This document shows, one piece after another, positions 38,269 through 50,383 of a stretch of 64,000 nt of DNA; position 1 is the first letter of the stretch; each line of letters starts with the position of its first letter. Below the pieces are notes generated by a model. That model was not told the DNA's origin. It worked only from the letters and a program-made list of their open reading frames with translations, and ran no database searches. The stretch is taken from positions 13,553,003 through 13,617,002 of the forward strand of contig NC_135551.1 of the NCBI RefSeq assembly GCF_964340395.1, in the 5' to 3' direction. This stretch comes from Glandiceps talaboti. Lineage: Eukaryota; Hemichordata; Enteropneusta; Spengelidae. Both the position numbers and the translations under genes were made by a program.

Positions 38269-39228
38269 TTACATGTATAAGCGCATTTGATTGACTAAAG
38301 TCTGACCTATTTCTGAGTAAATAAGAGTAACCACGGTTGCAATTAAGGTAATTACTAATTCGGCAGATGCAGTCGAACTTCCAGCAATAGAGTACACATC
38401 TGTTGTGTTTTCACCACTCCCTTCAATGAAAGGACCTATCGAGCATTCTTTGTCGTACATTAAAACCGGTTGCTGAACTTTGCATGTAAATACACTATTC
38501 GTGTCAAGGACGGTAGACGGAGTCCATTCGTACTCAATGAATGTCAGTCCTTCGTTAATCTGCCCGGAACCAGATGCCTGTAAGTTTGCTGACTCATTTT
38601 GACGCGACCACGACATGTTTACAGCAGGTATGCCTACGTCGGAAAAACACGTCATTGTCAACCTTTCACCAGGTAGAACTGCAATAGGTGATTTGGATGT
38701 CGGTATCCGATGGCCGGTGCTACTAGTCAACTGACACAACGGGTGACTTGGACGTGGAACGGCGTATATCGTAACCACGGCAATGCGCGTAAATTGACGC
38801 ATTTCGAAATCATCCTTCACAACCGTACAACATTTGTAGCTACCACTATCCATTTCAGCGGTGTTTGACGTAATACCGGTCACTCTCAATATATACGAAC
38901 TCAGGCAACCACCACAACCACCAAATGTCCCCTGCATGCTGTATCTAGTTTTATCCACTAGATGACGAGTTCCGGGAGAATCAAGTATTGTATAGTTGTC
39001 ACTGATAAATTCGTCATTTTTCATCCAAGCCACTGTCTCGTCGGTGTACATATACAAAACCTCGCATTGCAAAGCGAATGATGCCGTTGGTTCGCTCCCA
39101 TTTCCAACAACCACGGTCTGATCTTGTGGCTCCCTTCCAAACTGCCAGTCACCGTATACTCCAGGACCAGAAAATACGAATAATAAAACCTCTGCAATTG
39201 ACCAAAAACAGAGGCGTTTATAATTCAT
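38269..39228 (-). CDS. Two-Ig-domain surface protein with short membrane tail (short family member, unit 3)
   Basis: Predicted 319-aa single-exon protein, started at 39228 to give a signal peptide (core SIAEVLLFVFSG, cleavage before DWQFGREPQD). Ig domain 1 has ALQC, VAWMK, an extra CGGC and DSGSYKCC. Ig domain 2 has LTMTC, MSWSRQ and VFTC, with PLC and ECSIGPF. After SSTASAE comes a hydrophobic segment (LVITLIATVVTLIY) and then SEIGQTLVNQMRLYM, so unlike its unit 1 paralogue the chain continues past the membrane segment with a short polar tail holding one YSEI site. It is the likely ancestral C-terminus of the short group, since the inverted fragments at 29.6 and 36.2 kb share it. A GPI signal is less likely here. 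Confidence 0.82.
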   Translation of the reverse strand: MNYKRLCFWSIAEVLLFVFSGPGVYGDWQFGREPQDQTVVVGNGSEPTASFALQCEVLYMYTDETVAWMKNDEFISDNYTILDSPGTRHLVDKTRYSMQGTFGGCGGCLSSYILRVTGITSNTAEMDSGSYKCCTVVKDDFEMRQFTRIAVVTIYAVPRPSHPLCQLTSSTGHRIPTSKSPIAVLPGERLTMTCFSDVGIPAVNMSWSRQNESANLQASGSGQINEGLTFIEYEWTPSTVLDTNSVFTCKVQQPVLMYDKECSIGPFIEGSGENTTDVYSIAGSSTASAELVITLIATVVTLIYSEIGQTLVNQMRLYM

Positions 39229-39600
39229 GACGATATCTTCTGTAATCAGGATTTCGCAAAATGCTGTGTGAACTCGCGTTGAGGTCAAATATTAAGTTAA
39301 TCGAGCAAGGACGCTAGTGAGGGCGACATCACAGATGGGCGTGTGTTCTAAACCAGGTCACAAAATATCATCTGCAGACAAGAGACGGCATTGAACTTTC
39401 AATTGGAAATAGTTCCTATTTTTAGAAAGGGAACTGGTCATATTATTAGGTTGAAACATAACAAACGTAACTATGTCTACTGCTCACGTAGTGTCATACC
39501 AGTTCTTAATCTTTAAAAAACTGCTCTGGCTGCTACTGGAGTATATTTTGTTTTGATAATTAGGCAACCGACAATATATTATTCACTGTAACTTACTAGC
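39229..39600 (-). promoter_or_regulatory. Conserved 5' flank of the unit 3 short Ig gene
   Basis: Similar to 27239-27600. The shared block includes ATTATTAGGTTGAAACATAAC and the CTGCTACYGGAGTAT region. It is assigned as promoter-containing only by position and conservation. Confidence 0.35.
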
Positions 39601-40164
39601 ATACGACATTGTACATGTCTAATTATAGTTCTATTTTATATATAAGCAGTATAGTAACAAGTCTGAATCCTGTTTTCCTTGGGGCGCTGATTGCTGCCCA
39701 ACGTCTTCTGGAAGGTGAACTCCGAGATATATAGAGAAAAACTTTAACATTAAAAATCTTTAACTAGCACTGTTCCTTATTTTTAACGTCATAATAATAC
39801 CACGATGTGTTGTTTTGGGATTTATTTAACTGATCACAGTGGATGAATGTACCTAGCAAATTTAAGGTCAAATAAAAACAATCTGGCTAAACACATTTTT
39901 ACCCGGGCATTTTCACATCTAAAACTCGTGAGAATTTAACTTTAGATCCGTGTGAATTTCCTTGCCAAAGTATCTTTTGGCAAGAATTCTTTCATAAAAT
40001 TCCATTCTGGAGATACCAAGTGTAATTTGATTTTATACAAATCTCTCTACCCTTTGTATTTGTCTTTTTTCGTGGTCTTCCTTACACAAGTCATTAAACT
40101 ATCACTGGACAATTGTGACCAATCAGTATCTTGTTTTCAGGTTGAAACAATTTTTTTACCCCCA

Positions 40165-40308
<144 letters not shown>

Positions 40309-40689
40309 GTCTGATGATCGCACTATGCGTGAAACTCCGAGTTACAACCAAGAAAGGGTTCAAGAACTATCAAAACTATTACGCTCTGCCACTGCAGTAT
40401 AGAGCACTCTCTTAGCAGATATATACCTACCCTAAGTTCTGGTCATGTTATCGGAAACAAACAATTTGTTTTATTGTTGCCTAACGGTACACAGCAGTTA
40501 TGTCTTCTGGTTCTGTTTTGAATACCACAGATTTTGCCTTCAGTACACAAAAATACTTAATATCTTCCCTCTATCGTTTCACATTTCAGTCCCCCTCATT
40601 TAGTGTTAACCGACGTAAGGGATTTCTGTACACTTCCAACTTAGTAAATATTCTTTTTAAATTTCTACTAAAACAAAGACAATTTATGT

Positions 40690-41655
40690 TCCCCACTTTT
40701 GGAGATCTGTCATCAATTTGTCCGAGTTCGAAAATGTCGTAATTTCAAACAGAAGAATCCAACGATCACTGATCATGAGGCCACTACTGTCACCGATCAC
40801 AATTTCCAAGATAACATATCCAACGATTACTCCATGTGTGCATGTATTCTAAATCCCCACCTCTGTTCTCAGCGCTTCATCGAGAGAGTTCAATGTACTC
40901 TAGTGAACTAATGTAACTGATGAGGATGGTGATACAAAGTCTGTTGAAGGTATATCGCGTGAACTTTTATACGGTACACTAACAGTTCTTTGTACTGGTA
41001 TATATAATGTCGTTAATTGTTGTTGTGTATCAATTAGAATATAGGTGTCGCTACTAGCACATGAACCATCATCATTTGTTATGCTACATGCCATCAAGTG
41101 GTCCCAATATCATTGTGTTCAAAATCCAGATTCGTAATATGGAGAGGTCGCCACAGCCTCAAAGAAATATTTATCTCGGGTAAAATAATGAATTCTCCAT
41201 CGTGATATTGTAATAATGGGCAACTTTTCATTTGTACGATACGCACAGATAAATGTCAATACGTTACACTATTTAGTAATAAGGATAACACTAAATGGCT
41301 AAATTGTTACTATTCATAACGTTCAAAATCAATGAACATCGTTCAACAGTTTGACCTTCACCAATTGTATACACGAAGGTCAACGACGAGGGGTCACTAA
41401 TCATCGGGGTCCATTCGTAAATGAACAGTGATCCATTAGAGCCTCTACCATCCATATGTCGGACTATATATCTTAACTATGGCATCGCCCGTATAGTGAC
41501 GCATTTCGAAATGATTCCTCAATACAACTATACATAATTTGTAGCTACCACTATCCATTTCAGCAGCGTCTGACGTAATATCAGTGACTCTCAATATATA
41601 TACGAACTCTGACAACCACCAACTTTTCCCTCTAATCTGTATCTAGATTTATCTA
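40690..41655 (-). pseudogene. Chimeric Ig receptor pseudogene
   Basis: Reading on the minus strand, 41460-41655 resembles Ig domain 1 of the short genes (the strand F region and the MRHFEM-like stretch). 41340-41470 resembles Ig domain 2 of the long receptors. 40900-41100 resembles the end of Ig domain 3 and the Thr-rich stalk of the 50.6-52.0 kb gene (STDFVSPSS.VTL), and 40690-40860 its membrane segment and tail start. Stops, frameshifts and deletions are spread throughout, so it cannot be expressed as one protein. The mixed origin suggests unequal recombination between the short and long groups. Confidence 0.7.
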
Positions 41656-41756
41656 CACAACGCAACACAACACAACAAAACTATCACAGAATTACTGTGA
41701 CAATGAGGATCTTGTTTGGAGTGAAGCAACCCCTCCCCTTCCAAAGAGTAAATGAA

Positions 41757-41791
<35 letters not shown>

Positions 41792-41871
41792 ATGAATGTT
41801 AATTAACCAATTAAGTATGTATGTTTGTATGTATGTATGTATGTGTGTATGTATGTATGTATGTATGTATG

Positions 41872-41903
<32 letters not shown>

Positions 41904-42058
41904 TGTATGTATGTATGTATGTATGTATGTATGTGTGTATGTATGTATGTATGTTTGTATGTATGTATGTATGTATGTATGTATGTATGTATGTATGTAT
42001 GTATTTATTTTCTATTTTAATTAATTAATTAATTAATTAATTAATTAATTAATCAATT
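41757..42058. repeat. (AAAT)n, (TATG)n and (TTAA)n microsatellites
   Basis: AAAT at 41757-41790, TATG at about 41815-42003 and TTAA at about 42018-42056. Met-Tyr-Val-Cys frames across it are artefacts. Confidence 0.97.
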
Positions 42059-43634
42059 AATATTTGAATATTTATATATAAATAAAATAAAATAAGTTGA
42101 AAAAAATAAATACAATTTTCGACCTACCTACCTACCCTAAAATCTGAATTCATGTTATCGTACACAACATTTTTATTGGTGTCTAAGCATACAGCAGCAC
42201 TCCATTAACTATAAACCTATACCTAATACATCAACAAATACATAAAAAAACAGAGGAAACAAATAATTGCATGCAAACAGCATTTTGCGTGTTCCATCAA
42301 CTACAAAATTTTATTCAGATTTAATTAGTAAATTTCATTACTTATGTTAATCTGCCAGAACAGTTTGATTTAACACACGTTTGATATTGTCATGGAAAGA
42401 ACACAAGTATGCTATATAAACATTCACTAAGGATCATACGAAAGAACACCCATGAATAGTGTTACACGAATAGATGGGACCTGATGGGTATTATGATATT
42501 GAATGACAATTACAGGCCACTATTTTTGTAACATTTTCAGAAACATATATTTGTGGTAGCAAAATTGATATACATCATTATGAGACATATGGCAAAAGTG
42601 TATCATAATGAATACATCACAGATCACTGTTATAATCACCTATATACAAAACATTACACCATAGTTAACTCTCCATAAATGTAAATATGTTATCAGACTT
42701 AAACTGTCGCTACTCTTAATCCTCAAGGTATTGTGTCAAAAACAGTCTTTTTCCAAAGATATCTCCTTCTGTGTATCTATATAATATATTCAACTATGTT
42801 TGATCAAAATAACTATCACTCCCCACACATGACATATCAAAATACCAATGGAAGGAATTGTTTAAGCTAAATATTTTAAACGTTTAACTAAATGATATAT
42901 AAACACAAACAGTATTCAATAATTAAAACAATTTTAAGATTCTATTAATAATTTTGTAGAATACCGTCATGGTTATTTACATGATGTCGTATTTAAATGG
43001 GAACAATTCCCAAACATCTGAACTCTGAATTACAATGAAAACATGTTGTAGAGGGCAATTTTGTCTAAATATGTCTGAACATGACTCTGCTGGAGATCAT
43101 GATATGTAAACATGGTAAAACATAATTAAAAATATAATTTTTAAATAATAATAAACAATTAAAATGACCTTGATGAAGTTTATGCTATCCTTCAAATTAA
43201 AAAAGTCTAGATTTATATGTATTTAATATATACAAGTCTACATCTACAAAAGTCGAACAGTGTACTTCTATCCACTTCTTCGCGAATTTGCCTCATCTGT
43301 GGTCACTTTTTAAAAATCGTATTCTAGAGGGAAACCAGATATCTTTCGATTATAACAGTACCGTCTGCATAACATGTTCGTCTACTTAACTTCATTTACT
43401 TCTGTAAACCTTATCAAACATTCACAGATGTATTGTGACTGACGAGTATATTATCCCGCGGTTGAAGTCATTGTTAACAATTACAAGTAAAATAACATAA
43501 TATTCCGACCTACCTACGCTATTTTCTAAAGTCATGTTATCAGAAACCTTTATTTCATTCTGCCTAGGTACTCTTAGACTATACGTCATACATCAGGTTG
43601 TCATTCACTCAACAAGAATTCGCCTCTGCACACG
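42059..43634. other. Gene-free stretch and 3' flank of the 795-aa receptor gene
   Basis: AT-rich DNA. The part from about 43090 matches the 3' flanks of the orphan tails at 28.3-28.9 and 35.0-35.6 kb. A minus-strand AATAAA (TTTATT at 43549-43554) lies about 80 bases beyond the receptor stop and may be its poly(A) signal. Confidence 0.5.
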
Positions 43635-46022
43635 TTATAATTTTATTTCTGCATACACCGTCTCTGTATCTTGGTTGAATTCTTTCATTGTACTACGTCG
43701 TGGTTGTACGTCTGACAGGTCCAATTCAGCGTAAGTCAGACCCTCGGCATTTTTCATCGGTTTGGTCTTTTCAGTTTGGTTTAACCTTTCGCCTTCGTCT
43801 TTTATGTCCACCTCGTTTGTATTCCTACCTCTTGTGTTCTCTGTTTCTTGTCCTTGTGAAGGAGCTATATCGTCGTAAACACTGTTAGTCAGCGTGGGCT
43901 TTGGCAAGTCTCCAATATTATCCAGCAATTCTGTAGACTTTGAATTGAGACCACTGCTTTTTTCATATTCACTTCGTCGCTTTTCACCACATTGACTTTT
44001 TCTAGGCTTGGGTTTCGTTACTGGTTTTGTGATCCTAATTTTGTCTTGTCCGACTGACATTTCTTCTTCGGGGCTGTGAGGTGATTTCGTGAATGTTATC
44101 GGATCGATATCACTTGTACCATCGCCCTTTACCATCCCACACTTGTCATCATTAATCGCGTTCTTACTATATATGCCGCATCTATCTTGTTTATCAGAGT
44201 TCTCTCTGATACATTTCTGCTCATCAGTTGTTTCCCTCCCTTTATCTACCTCTGAACCAAGAGGACGCTTTGATTTCTTCACTGGTTGTGCATAAAGCTT
44301 GTTTATATCATCTTCGGTTAAAGCCTTTGATTTTTTGATTGGCTTTGCATACATGTTTTCAAGATTATCTTCTTCAACTTTTCTACCGGTTTCACCGATA
44401 TCTTCATAACTCTGGCTTTTCGCGGTATTCTGTATTCTTAATTCCACAGCAACAGAAGCTGAGGTAAGATTTGAATCTGTCTCATTCTGAAATGCCAGAT
44501 TAATAGTTGCATATGCTGCTGTTGACAAATCATCTTCGTCGTCATCATCGTCATTTCTTTTGGTCACATATTCGTTTACTTCGTGTTCTTGGCCACGTTC
44601 GGCTGTTTTTGTTGGTGTACGTCGACGTTTCAATATGCAAATGACAATTATCAATGTAATTATTATAATGACTAGTACTCCAGCACCACCAACAGCGCCA
44701 CCTATAACAACGCTATCAGAGCCATGCTGTTTGAAGGGAGCCCTTGGGCTTACCGACTCTTTATGCGTGAGTTGAGTGGTAGTAACTTGTTGTTGTTTTT
44801 CTGTCTGCTTGGGAGATTGGGTGGATACAAATTTAGTACTTGTGAATGCATCAGTAGAATACATTCCATGTCTTTGAGTTGTTTGCCGTGGTATACTTGC
44901 AGTTGATTGGTCTGGTTTGTAGATAGGTGCTGTAATAACTTCAGTTGGAATGTCGACTTTAAGAATTGAACTAGCACTATTGGCATATAACCCATCAATA
45001 GTCGATATCAGACATATTATCAAATGCTTTCCATTTCGTTCTGAATTGAGATTCGCAACACGAAGAGATGCGTCTTGTATGATATCGAAATAACCGAAGT
45101 TATGTTCGTTAATGTTATTTCCATCGTACTTCCATGTAATTTCAGTGGCCAACCCTTGATTGGCACGGTACTTACAAGTAAATATCACTTCGTCGCTCTC
45201 ATCCGTGATCATAGCACTGGATGGTTCAATTGTAACTATTGGTCCATTTACAATGTCAAATTCTAACGAACAGCTTTCTGCAACTTCACCTTCGCCAACT
45301 GAACAAGAGAAGTTCAACGATGACGGGTCACTGATCATTGGAGTCCATTGGTAATAGAGGAAGAGTGATCCATAAGAGTCTCTACCACCCTGTTGTCTTT
45401 CTAAATATTCTGTTTGATCACTGCGTTTCCAACCCATAAATGTATTATCAGCAATGTATGGCCTTGACATACAAGTGAGTTGTAATATTTCACCTACCAG
45501 CATTGTCATGGGTAAATTGGTCACATCTATATTTTCACCATTACTGTCAGCTATTGAACACAATGGATATCCTATTACCTTTATTGACACTGTAGCTGTT
45601 TGGGATATACCATTAGGTATAACACTACCATTAGACCATCTCACTACACACTGGTACTGGCCACTGTCAAATTCAGCAGTCTCTGCAAATATACTCACTA
45701 CAACTAATGCGTAAGTAAACAAAAAACCATTGGTCGATACTAAGTATCTGTCACTGTCTATAGGTCCACTGCTATCTAGCAAAGTGATGTTTTCAGTTAT
45801 AAATTCACCGTTTTTTATCCAAGACACCATTTGGTTCGTTTGGAGTAACTCGACTTGACAGTTCAAAATAAATGATGCCGGTGTAATACTTCCGTATTCC
45901 ACTCTCAGTGTTGTGTCCTCTGGTTCAGCTATAAAAACAACAGCATTTAATGGTAAGGTCAAATGAAGTAGGATGAGTTCGACAGCAAGGAAATTTGGTC
46001 CGAAGTGACATGCCGCCTCCAT
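43635..46022 (-). CDS. Long Ig receptor with ITIM/ITSM tail, 795 aa
   Basis: Single-exon type I receptor. Signal peptide about 1-27. Ig1 about 30-150 (C55, W68, C125 in DSGQYQC). Ig2 about 155-258 (C184, W198, C240, plus an extra pair C155/C251). Ig3 about 262-357 (C283, W297, C337). Ser/Thr-rich stalk 360-435, membrane segment about 438-464 followed by KRRR, then a tail of about 330 residues. Tail sites are YVTK (485), YATI (504), YEDI (539), YAKP (558), YAQP (577), SVYDDI (716), LTYAEL (764, canonical ITIM) and TVYAEI (790, ITSM-like). By family knowledge such sites recruit SH2 phosphatases and adaptors, so an inhibitory or mixed signalling receptor is inferred; the ligand is unknown. The ectodomain is nearly duplicated at 50.6-52.0 kb with a different tail. 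The ATG at 46022 is the only sensible start. Confidence 0.9.
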   Translation of the reverse strand: MEAACHFGPNFLAVELILLHLTLPLNAVVFIAEPEDTTLRVEYGSITPASFILNCQVELLQTNQMVSWIKNGEFITENITLLDSSGPIDSDRYLVSTNGFLFTYALVVVSIFAETAEFDSGQYQCVVRWSNGSVIPNGISQTATVSIKVIGYPLCSIADSNGENIDVTNLPMTMLVGEILQLTCMSRPYIADNTFMGWKRSDQTEYLERQQGGRDSYGSLFLYYQWTPMISDPSSLNFSCSVGEGEVAESCSLEFDIVNGPIVTIEPSSAMITDESDEVIFTCKYRANQGLATEITWKYDGNNINEHNFGYFDIIQDASLRVANLNSERNGKHLIICLISTIDGLYANSASSILKVDIPTEVITAPIYKPDQSTASIPRQTTQRHGMYSTDAFTSTKFVSTQSPKQTEKQQQVTTTQLTHKESVSPRAPFKQHGSDSVVIGGAVGGAGVLVIIIITLIIVICILKRRRTPTKTAERGQEHEVNEYVTKRNDDDDDEDDLSTAAYATINLAFQNETDSNLTSASVAVELRIQNTAKSQSYEDIGETGRKVEEDNLENMYAKPIKKSKALTEDDINKLYAQPVKKSKRPLGSEVDKGRETTDEQKCIRENSDKQDRCGIYSKNAINDDKCGMVKGDGTSDIDPITFTKSPHSPEEEMSVGQDKIRITKPVTKPKPRKSQCGEKRRSEYEKSSGLNSKSTELLDNIGDLPKPTLTNSVYDDIAPSQGQETENTRGRNTNEVDIKDEGERLNQTEKTKPMKNAEGLTYAELDLSDVQPRRSTMKEFNQDTETVYAEIKL

Positions 46023-46560
46023 TTCGATAACGTTTTACACGATCAAGTAACAGCGTGTGAAAGTTATTAGTTACGGAATGGACTGACTGAAAAACACGTA
46101 CAGCCTATTTCCTCATCCGGGCTTTGCAACTATCAAAACAATAGGTGCCTTTCATAAAACTTCGGAAAGTACACAATGGTATAATTGTGTTTCAGATAAT
46201 AGTGTATACTTTTGATATTCTATTGTTTCAACTCTTATTGGCCGATTTTGTAAATGTTTGCGAACAAATACCCGGTGTCAATACTCAGAAATAGCACAAA
46301 GTAGGTCAATGTCACTATATCAATGTTATAAAATGTCAGATGTCCATACCTCTAGGTGGCAGTATGACGTATTTCTGCTTGTGTATACAAGTAATCTATA
46401 ATGCAGCTAGCATAATTGGAATATTGGTCATGAACTGGCCACTCCTCAAAAAGAACTACTATACGCCAGCTGATAAACATTTCAAAGAGAATGCCATAAA
46501 CTGTGGCTTCTGGGTAGTCAATCCATGGTTTTACATCACCTACAATTGTGGTATATTCTG
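46023..46560 (-). promoter_or_regulatory. Conserved 5' flank of the 795-aa receptor gene
   Basis: About 540 bases nearly identical to 52008-52560 upstream of the sister gene, including GATAACGTTTTACACGATCA directly before the start and TTATTGGCCGATTTTGTAAA. Likely to hold the shared promoter. No TATA box was identified. Confidence 0.45.
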
Positions 46561-48420
46561 ACAAAGTATTCTACATAATCCATGATCGCTTATTTTGTTT
46601 GTCTTTTTAAAAAAAAAATAATGTATACCCTATCTACAAGCTGACTTTTTAACATCCATAGCTTCGCATTACTGTGTTATTGCATTTATTGCAATATTCC
46701 TATTACAACAAAAAGACGGAATGCCGGAAGTGGTATTAGCAAATTTAATTATATTTAATGATAGAAAACTTAATGATACATAAATTGACCCTTTAAAAAT
46801 ATATACCAAACAGATACAGTTTCAAGTCAAACCTGAAGAGTAAATATCACAACCATCATAATCAATCATGTAATACAAGTGATCGTAAAAATGACTGATC
46901 TCGAAAGTTCTCCATTTAAAGGTGCACTAAATGCAACCGAAATTTGTTTTTAGTTGTTATGCTTGGTACAATAACTCACTCGTAATATCGTACACCATGA
47001 GCAGTATTGAATCACCTGTGGATAAAGGCATTTTTGTGTCTGCATAAACGATATATCAACTCAAAATAATTCATGGGACTGTAACCAAAACCCAGCACCC
47101 TCAACGGCGTTAACCTCTTTCTGTGTTGCTTATAGATAACATCGTCTACTGGTTAATATACACAATGTCTAATTATTGACACTGTAACATTTTTTTATGT
47201 GAATATATTAATTTGATGGTTGTGTAATCAATGAATGATACTACAGTTTAATACAACTAATAACTAATGGTTGTAAATTAAAAACTGAGCTTTGGCCACT
47301 ACACAAACTAAAGATATATTGACCATTAATTAATTAACAGATACAATGTCTTTTCATGAGGAAATGATTAAATTCTAGTGAATATATCTTTGATATCTGA
47401 TGGAAAAAATATCCCAGTTGTAACGAGAGCAGTTTGAACAGTATATTTACATAAATCACCATTTTACTGTTTTTTACTATTTAAATTGATAGTAAGTTCC
47501 AATAGGATCTGATATGATAACGTTGATTACTTTGTTCACGTCCTCCAAAACTTGTTGGTACCTATGAAGCTCTTAGGCGTAAACAAAATTGTGTGGTTCC
47601 GATTACATTCAATTTTAAAATGGGTGAGGCAGGTAGATTATTTATTTTGTGTCTAGTTCTGGAAGTTATGTTTTCAGTTGATTTCTATATGGTCTCTGTT
47701 ATTGGCTTCTTCTCATCAGATGTATAACCATTACAGATTGAAAGAACAGTTTTATATTGTCTTTTTCAGTTGATGTCTGCACCCAATATTTCTTGCGAAT
47801 TTTCGCGATTTTCTTTATTTTTCTTCTCGAATATGTTTTAAAAAGGTTTAGGGTCGGCGTGAAAAACTAGGCGGGATTGGGTAACAAGAACCAAACATTT
47901 TTTTTTTATTTGGCCTTTTTAAATGGGTTGACTGATAACGTTTGCCTCCTAACTCTAAGAAACTTCTCTAAAATATCTTAAAAATTAAATTGCAATTTTA
48001 TCATAAATTAGTGTATGTAAAATAGAACTTTTAAAACACTTGTTAATGTAAACTCGTACGGTAATATATCAGTCATAGTCGAAAGTTGCTCTTTTGCAGA
48101 TACATTCAAGGGAGACATTTATGTTTGGTCATATTCACACTGGCTCATCACAGTCATTGATGACGTCATACAAAATATGATGACGTTTTTGTAGGCATGA
48201 TATAATGCACTTTAATATGTCCATGTAATTATACTGTAGTCCCACACAAAACCGACTGAATACTCTTTAGTTTGACAAAAACACTACAATACACCGGGTG
48301 TATGTACTAATTTAAAGTTGATGTGGAAACGTCATGTGCGATATTCTCGGCTTCATTCTACAGTACAGGTATGACACATGTTATCGTCTGGTGACGAGGT
48401 CACCTCTGTAAATGTTCTAA
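46561..48420. other. Duplicated intergenic DNA
   Basis: 46690-48420 matches 52858-54500. A part of it, 47160-47460, also has a third, more diverged copy at 49730-50010. No gene seen. Confidence 0.6.
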
Positions 48421-48429
48421 TTGTGCATA

Positions 48430-48608
48430 TTATATACATTGTTTCTTCGTCTTGTTCGACCTCATTCTTTTTTGTACTACGACGTGGTTCACTGCCTGAA
48501 AGGTCCTGTTCAACGGGTTAGCTCTTCGCCGCATTGTCAATCGAAGCAGCCTTTTCATCTTCTTTGCACCGTTCACCGTCGTCTCGTGTATCTTACTTGT
48601 TATCACTT
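48430..48608 (-). pseudogene. Decayed receptor tail, left copy
   Basis: On the minus strand this matches the last part of the 605-aa receptor tail (DLSGSEPRRSTKK, DEETMY), but the ITIM tyrosine region is destroyed, two in-frame stops are present and the end runs on without the normal stop. A SINE interrupts it at about 48609. Further decayed tail sequence continues at 48975-49250. Confidence 0.75.
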
Positions 48609-48974
48609 GGAGTCATGATGGGTGAATGGCTAGCGTGACCGGCTTGGAATCTACAGGTTGCAGGTTCGAGCCCCGTCGCTGCCTGCTGTTTGTTTCTGAG
48701 TGGCTAAAGTCCTTGGGCAAGATTTGAACCACGACTGTGCCTCAGTCAACCCAGCTGTATAACTGGGGACCTGGTAGGATGTAGGTTGCAATGTGAAGGC
48801 TTTAATCCTATGCGCTTAAATGGCTGCAATGGATTGTATGCTCCCCGGGGAGCTGAGGAAGACTAAAGGGCCGTTGTGCCATTCTGATCCGAGCCAGGGG
48901 TTATAACTGTAAAGCGCTTTGAGCACGGAGTGGGAAAGCGCTATATAAGAAACCAACATTATTATTATTATTAT
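48609..48974 (+). mobile_element. tRNA-derived SINE
   Basis: The head has a box A (TGGCTAGCGTG, 48627-48637) and a perfect box B (GGTTCGAGCCC, 48663-48673), as in RNA polymerase III promoters. The 3' part has the AAAGCGCTTTGAG/AAGCGCTATATAAG hairpin seen in many deuterostome and fish SINE and LINE tails, and it ends in an ATT repeat. The paralogous position at about 54696 has no insert, which defines the ends approximately. A short TTATC target duplication is possible but is blurred by the ATT tail. Confidence 0.85.
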
Positions 48975-49250
48975 CCCCATGACAAGTGTCTTGATTTGGT
49001 CCACTAGTTTTAGTTTTCGTTACTGGTTTTACACATAGGCTATTTAAGGTCAACCATCTCATTGTCTTTAACGAGATTTGTATCCAGATGTTCTCTAGGA
49101 CGATTCAAGACGGTATACAAACATGGATTTCTGATATTTAAATCATTCCGAATTCTAATCTCAACACCAGGCCATATTACAAGATCAATAACGAACCAAT
49201 TTTCAACGTGTAACATTGGACTATGCGATCTGACCAGGCCACTAAAATAA
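48975..49250 (-). pseudogene. Decayed receptor tail, continuation beyond the SINE
   Basis: Matches 54700-54990, the continuation of the sister pseudogene. Weak similarity to the YAKP and ENHNK regions of the 605-aa receptor tail remains on the minus strand, with no open frame. Confidence 0.5.
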
Positions 49251-49536
49251 TATCGATTATCACATATATTTATTAATTTTATATAATGTCTGCTTACAGT
49301 GTGATATTAACACGTACTTTGTTTTGAAAATTACTATTATCTATAAAGATGATACTTAATAATGAAATATTTTCAAACATTATTTAGAATTACCGAATCA
49401 AAATAAAGTATAGACTAGTAACCCAATATCAATTCTAGAGGAGATGCGGACTATTATTTGATAAAAAAAATCATGTGATAATATTGCATATATATTATGT
49501 TTGGTTGGTTTGTTAAGTTGTGCCCATTTCTATTTT

Positions 49537-49735
49537 CTATAGTTTCAAGTCTGCATACACAGTTTCTTCGTCTTGTCTGACCTCTTGCTTTGTCCTACGA
49601 CGTGGTTCAACGGTTGATAAATCTAGTTCTGCGTAGGTCAACTCTCCTTCGTTTTTCATCGTTGCAGTATTGTCAGAATATCTTGACCTTTCATCTTTGT
49701 CTCCTGTATCACCACTTCTACTTCTACAATGTCTA
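49537..49735 (-). pseudogene. Orphan tail of the 645-aa receptor type
   Basis: About 66 codons match the C-terminus of the 55223-57160 gene, with both sites intact (ELTYAELDLS and ETVYADLKL, 26-residue spacing) and a correct stop at 49537-49539. Similarity ends abruptly at about 49735 and is followed by duplicated intergenic DNA, so Ig domains and membrane segment are missing. It is the truncated end of the left tandem unit. Confidence 0.75.
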
Positions 49736-50383
49736 ATTATTGGTATTGTAACAATTTCCAGTGATTAAATTGTGATTGTCTGATAAAAAATTGAAACTCC
49801 AGTTACAACAGTATAGTTTTAACAAATGGAAAAATTCAAATCTTAGCTTTCACTCAATATTCACACTTGCCTGTACACTACCTACACATAATATTGACCA
49901 TTCATAAACAGACATAATGTCTTTTTATGAGTCTAGTGAATATATCATTGATTATCTGATGGTAACAATATGACAGTTGCAGTTATTGGTACCGGTTTAA
50001 CAGTATAACTGAAATCGTAGAAGGAAGATAAATAGAAGATTTTGTAATAATATAAACGTCAAACATTTTCCCAATTTAGACGAGCATGTTAGATAATCTA
50101 TCGTAAAATATTAGTTTGTTCGTAATAGTCAACAAATATACCAAAATATATTTCACTGAGATTACTAGGTACCAGAAAATTCTGTCAATATATATAATTC
50201 TGAAAATATGTAAAACATTTTATCGAATATACTATTTATGAAAATAAAAAAAATAGTCAAGGAAAATGACTGTATTAGTGGTGTTATTATCTGCAATAAT
50301 AATATTTAATAGAATATTGGTAAAAACTAGATATCCACATGTTAAATGAAAGTGTTTCTAATATGCATATTCAAGATTCCAAT
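49736..50383. other. Diverged third copy of intergenic DNA
   Basis: 49736-50010 is related to 47160-47460 and 53265-53560. The rest is AT-rich and featureless, 3' of the frameshifted receptor gene. Confidence 0.5.
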
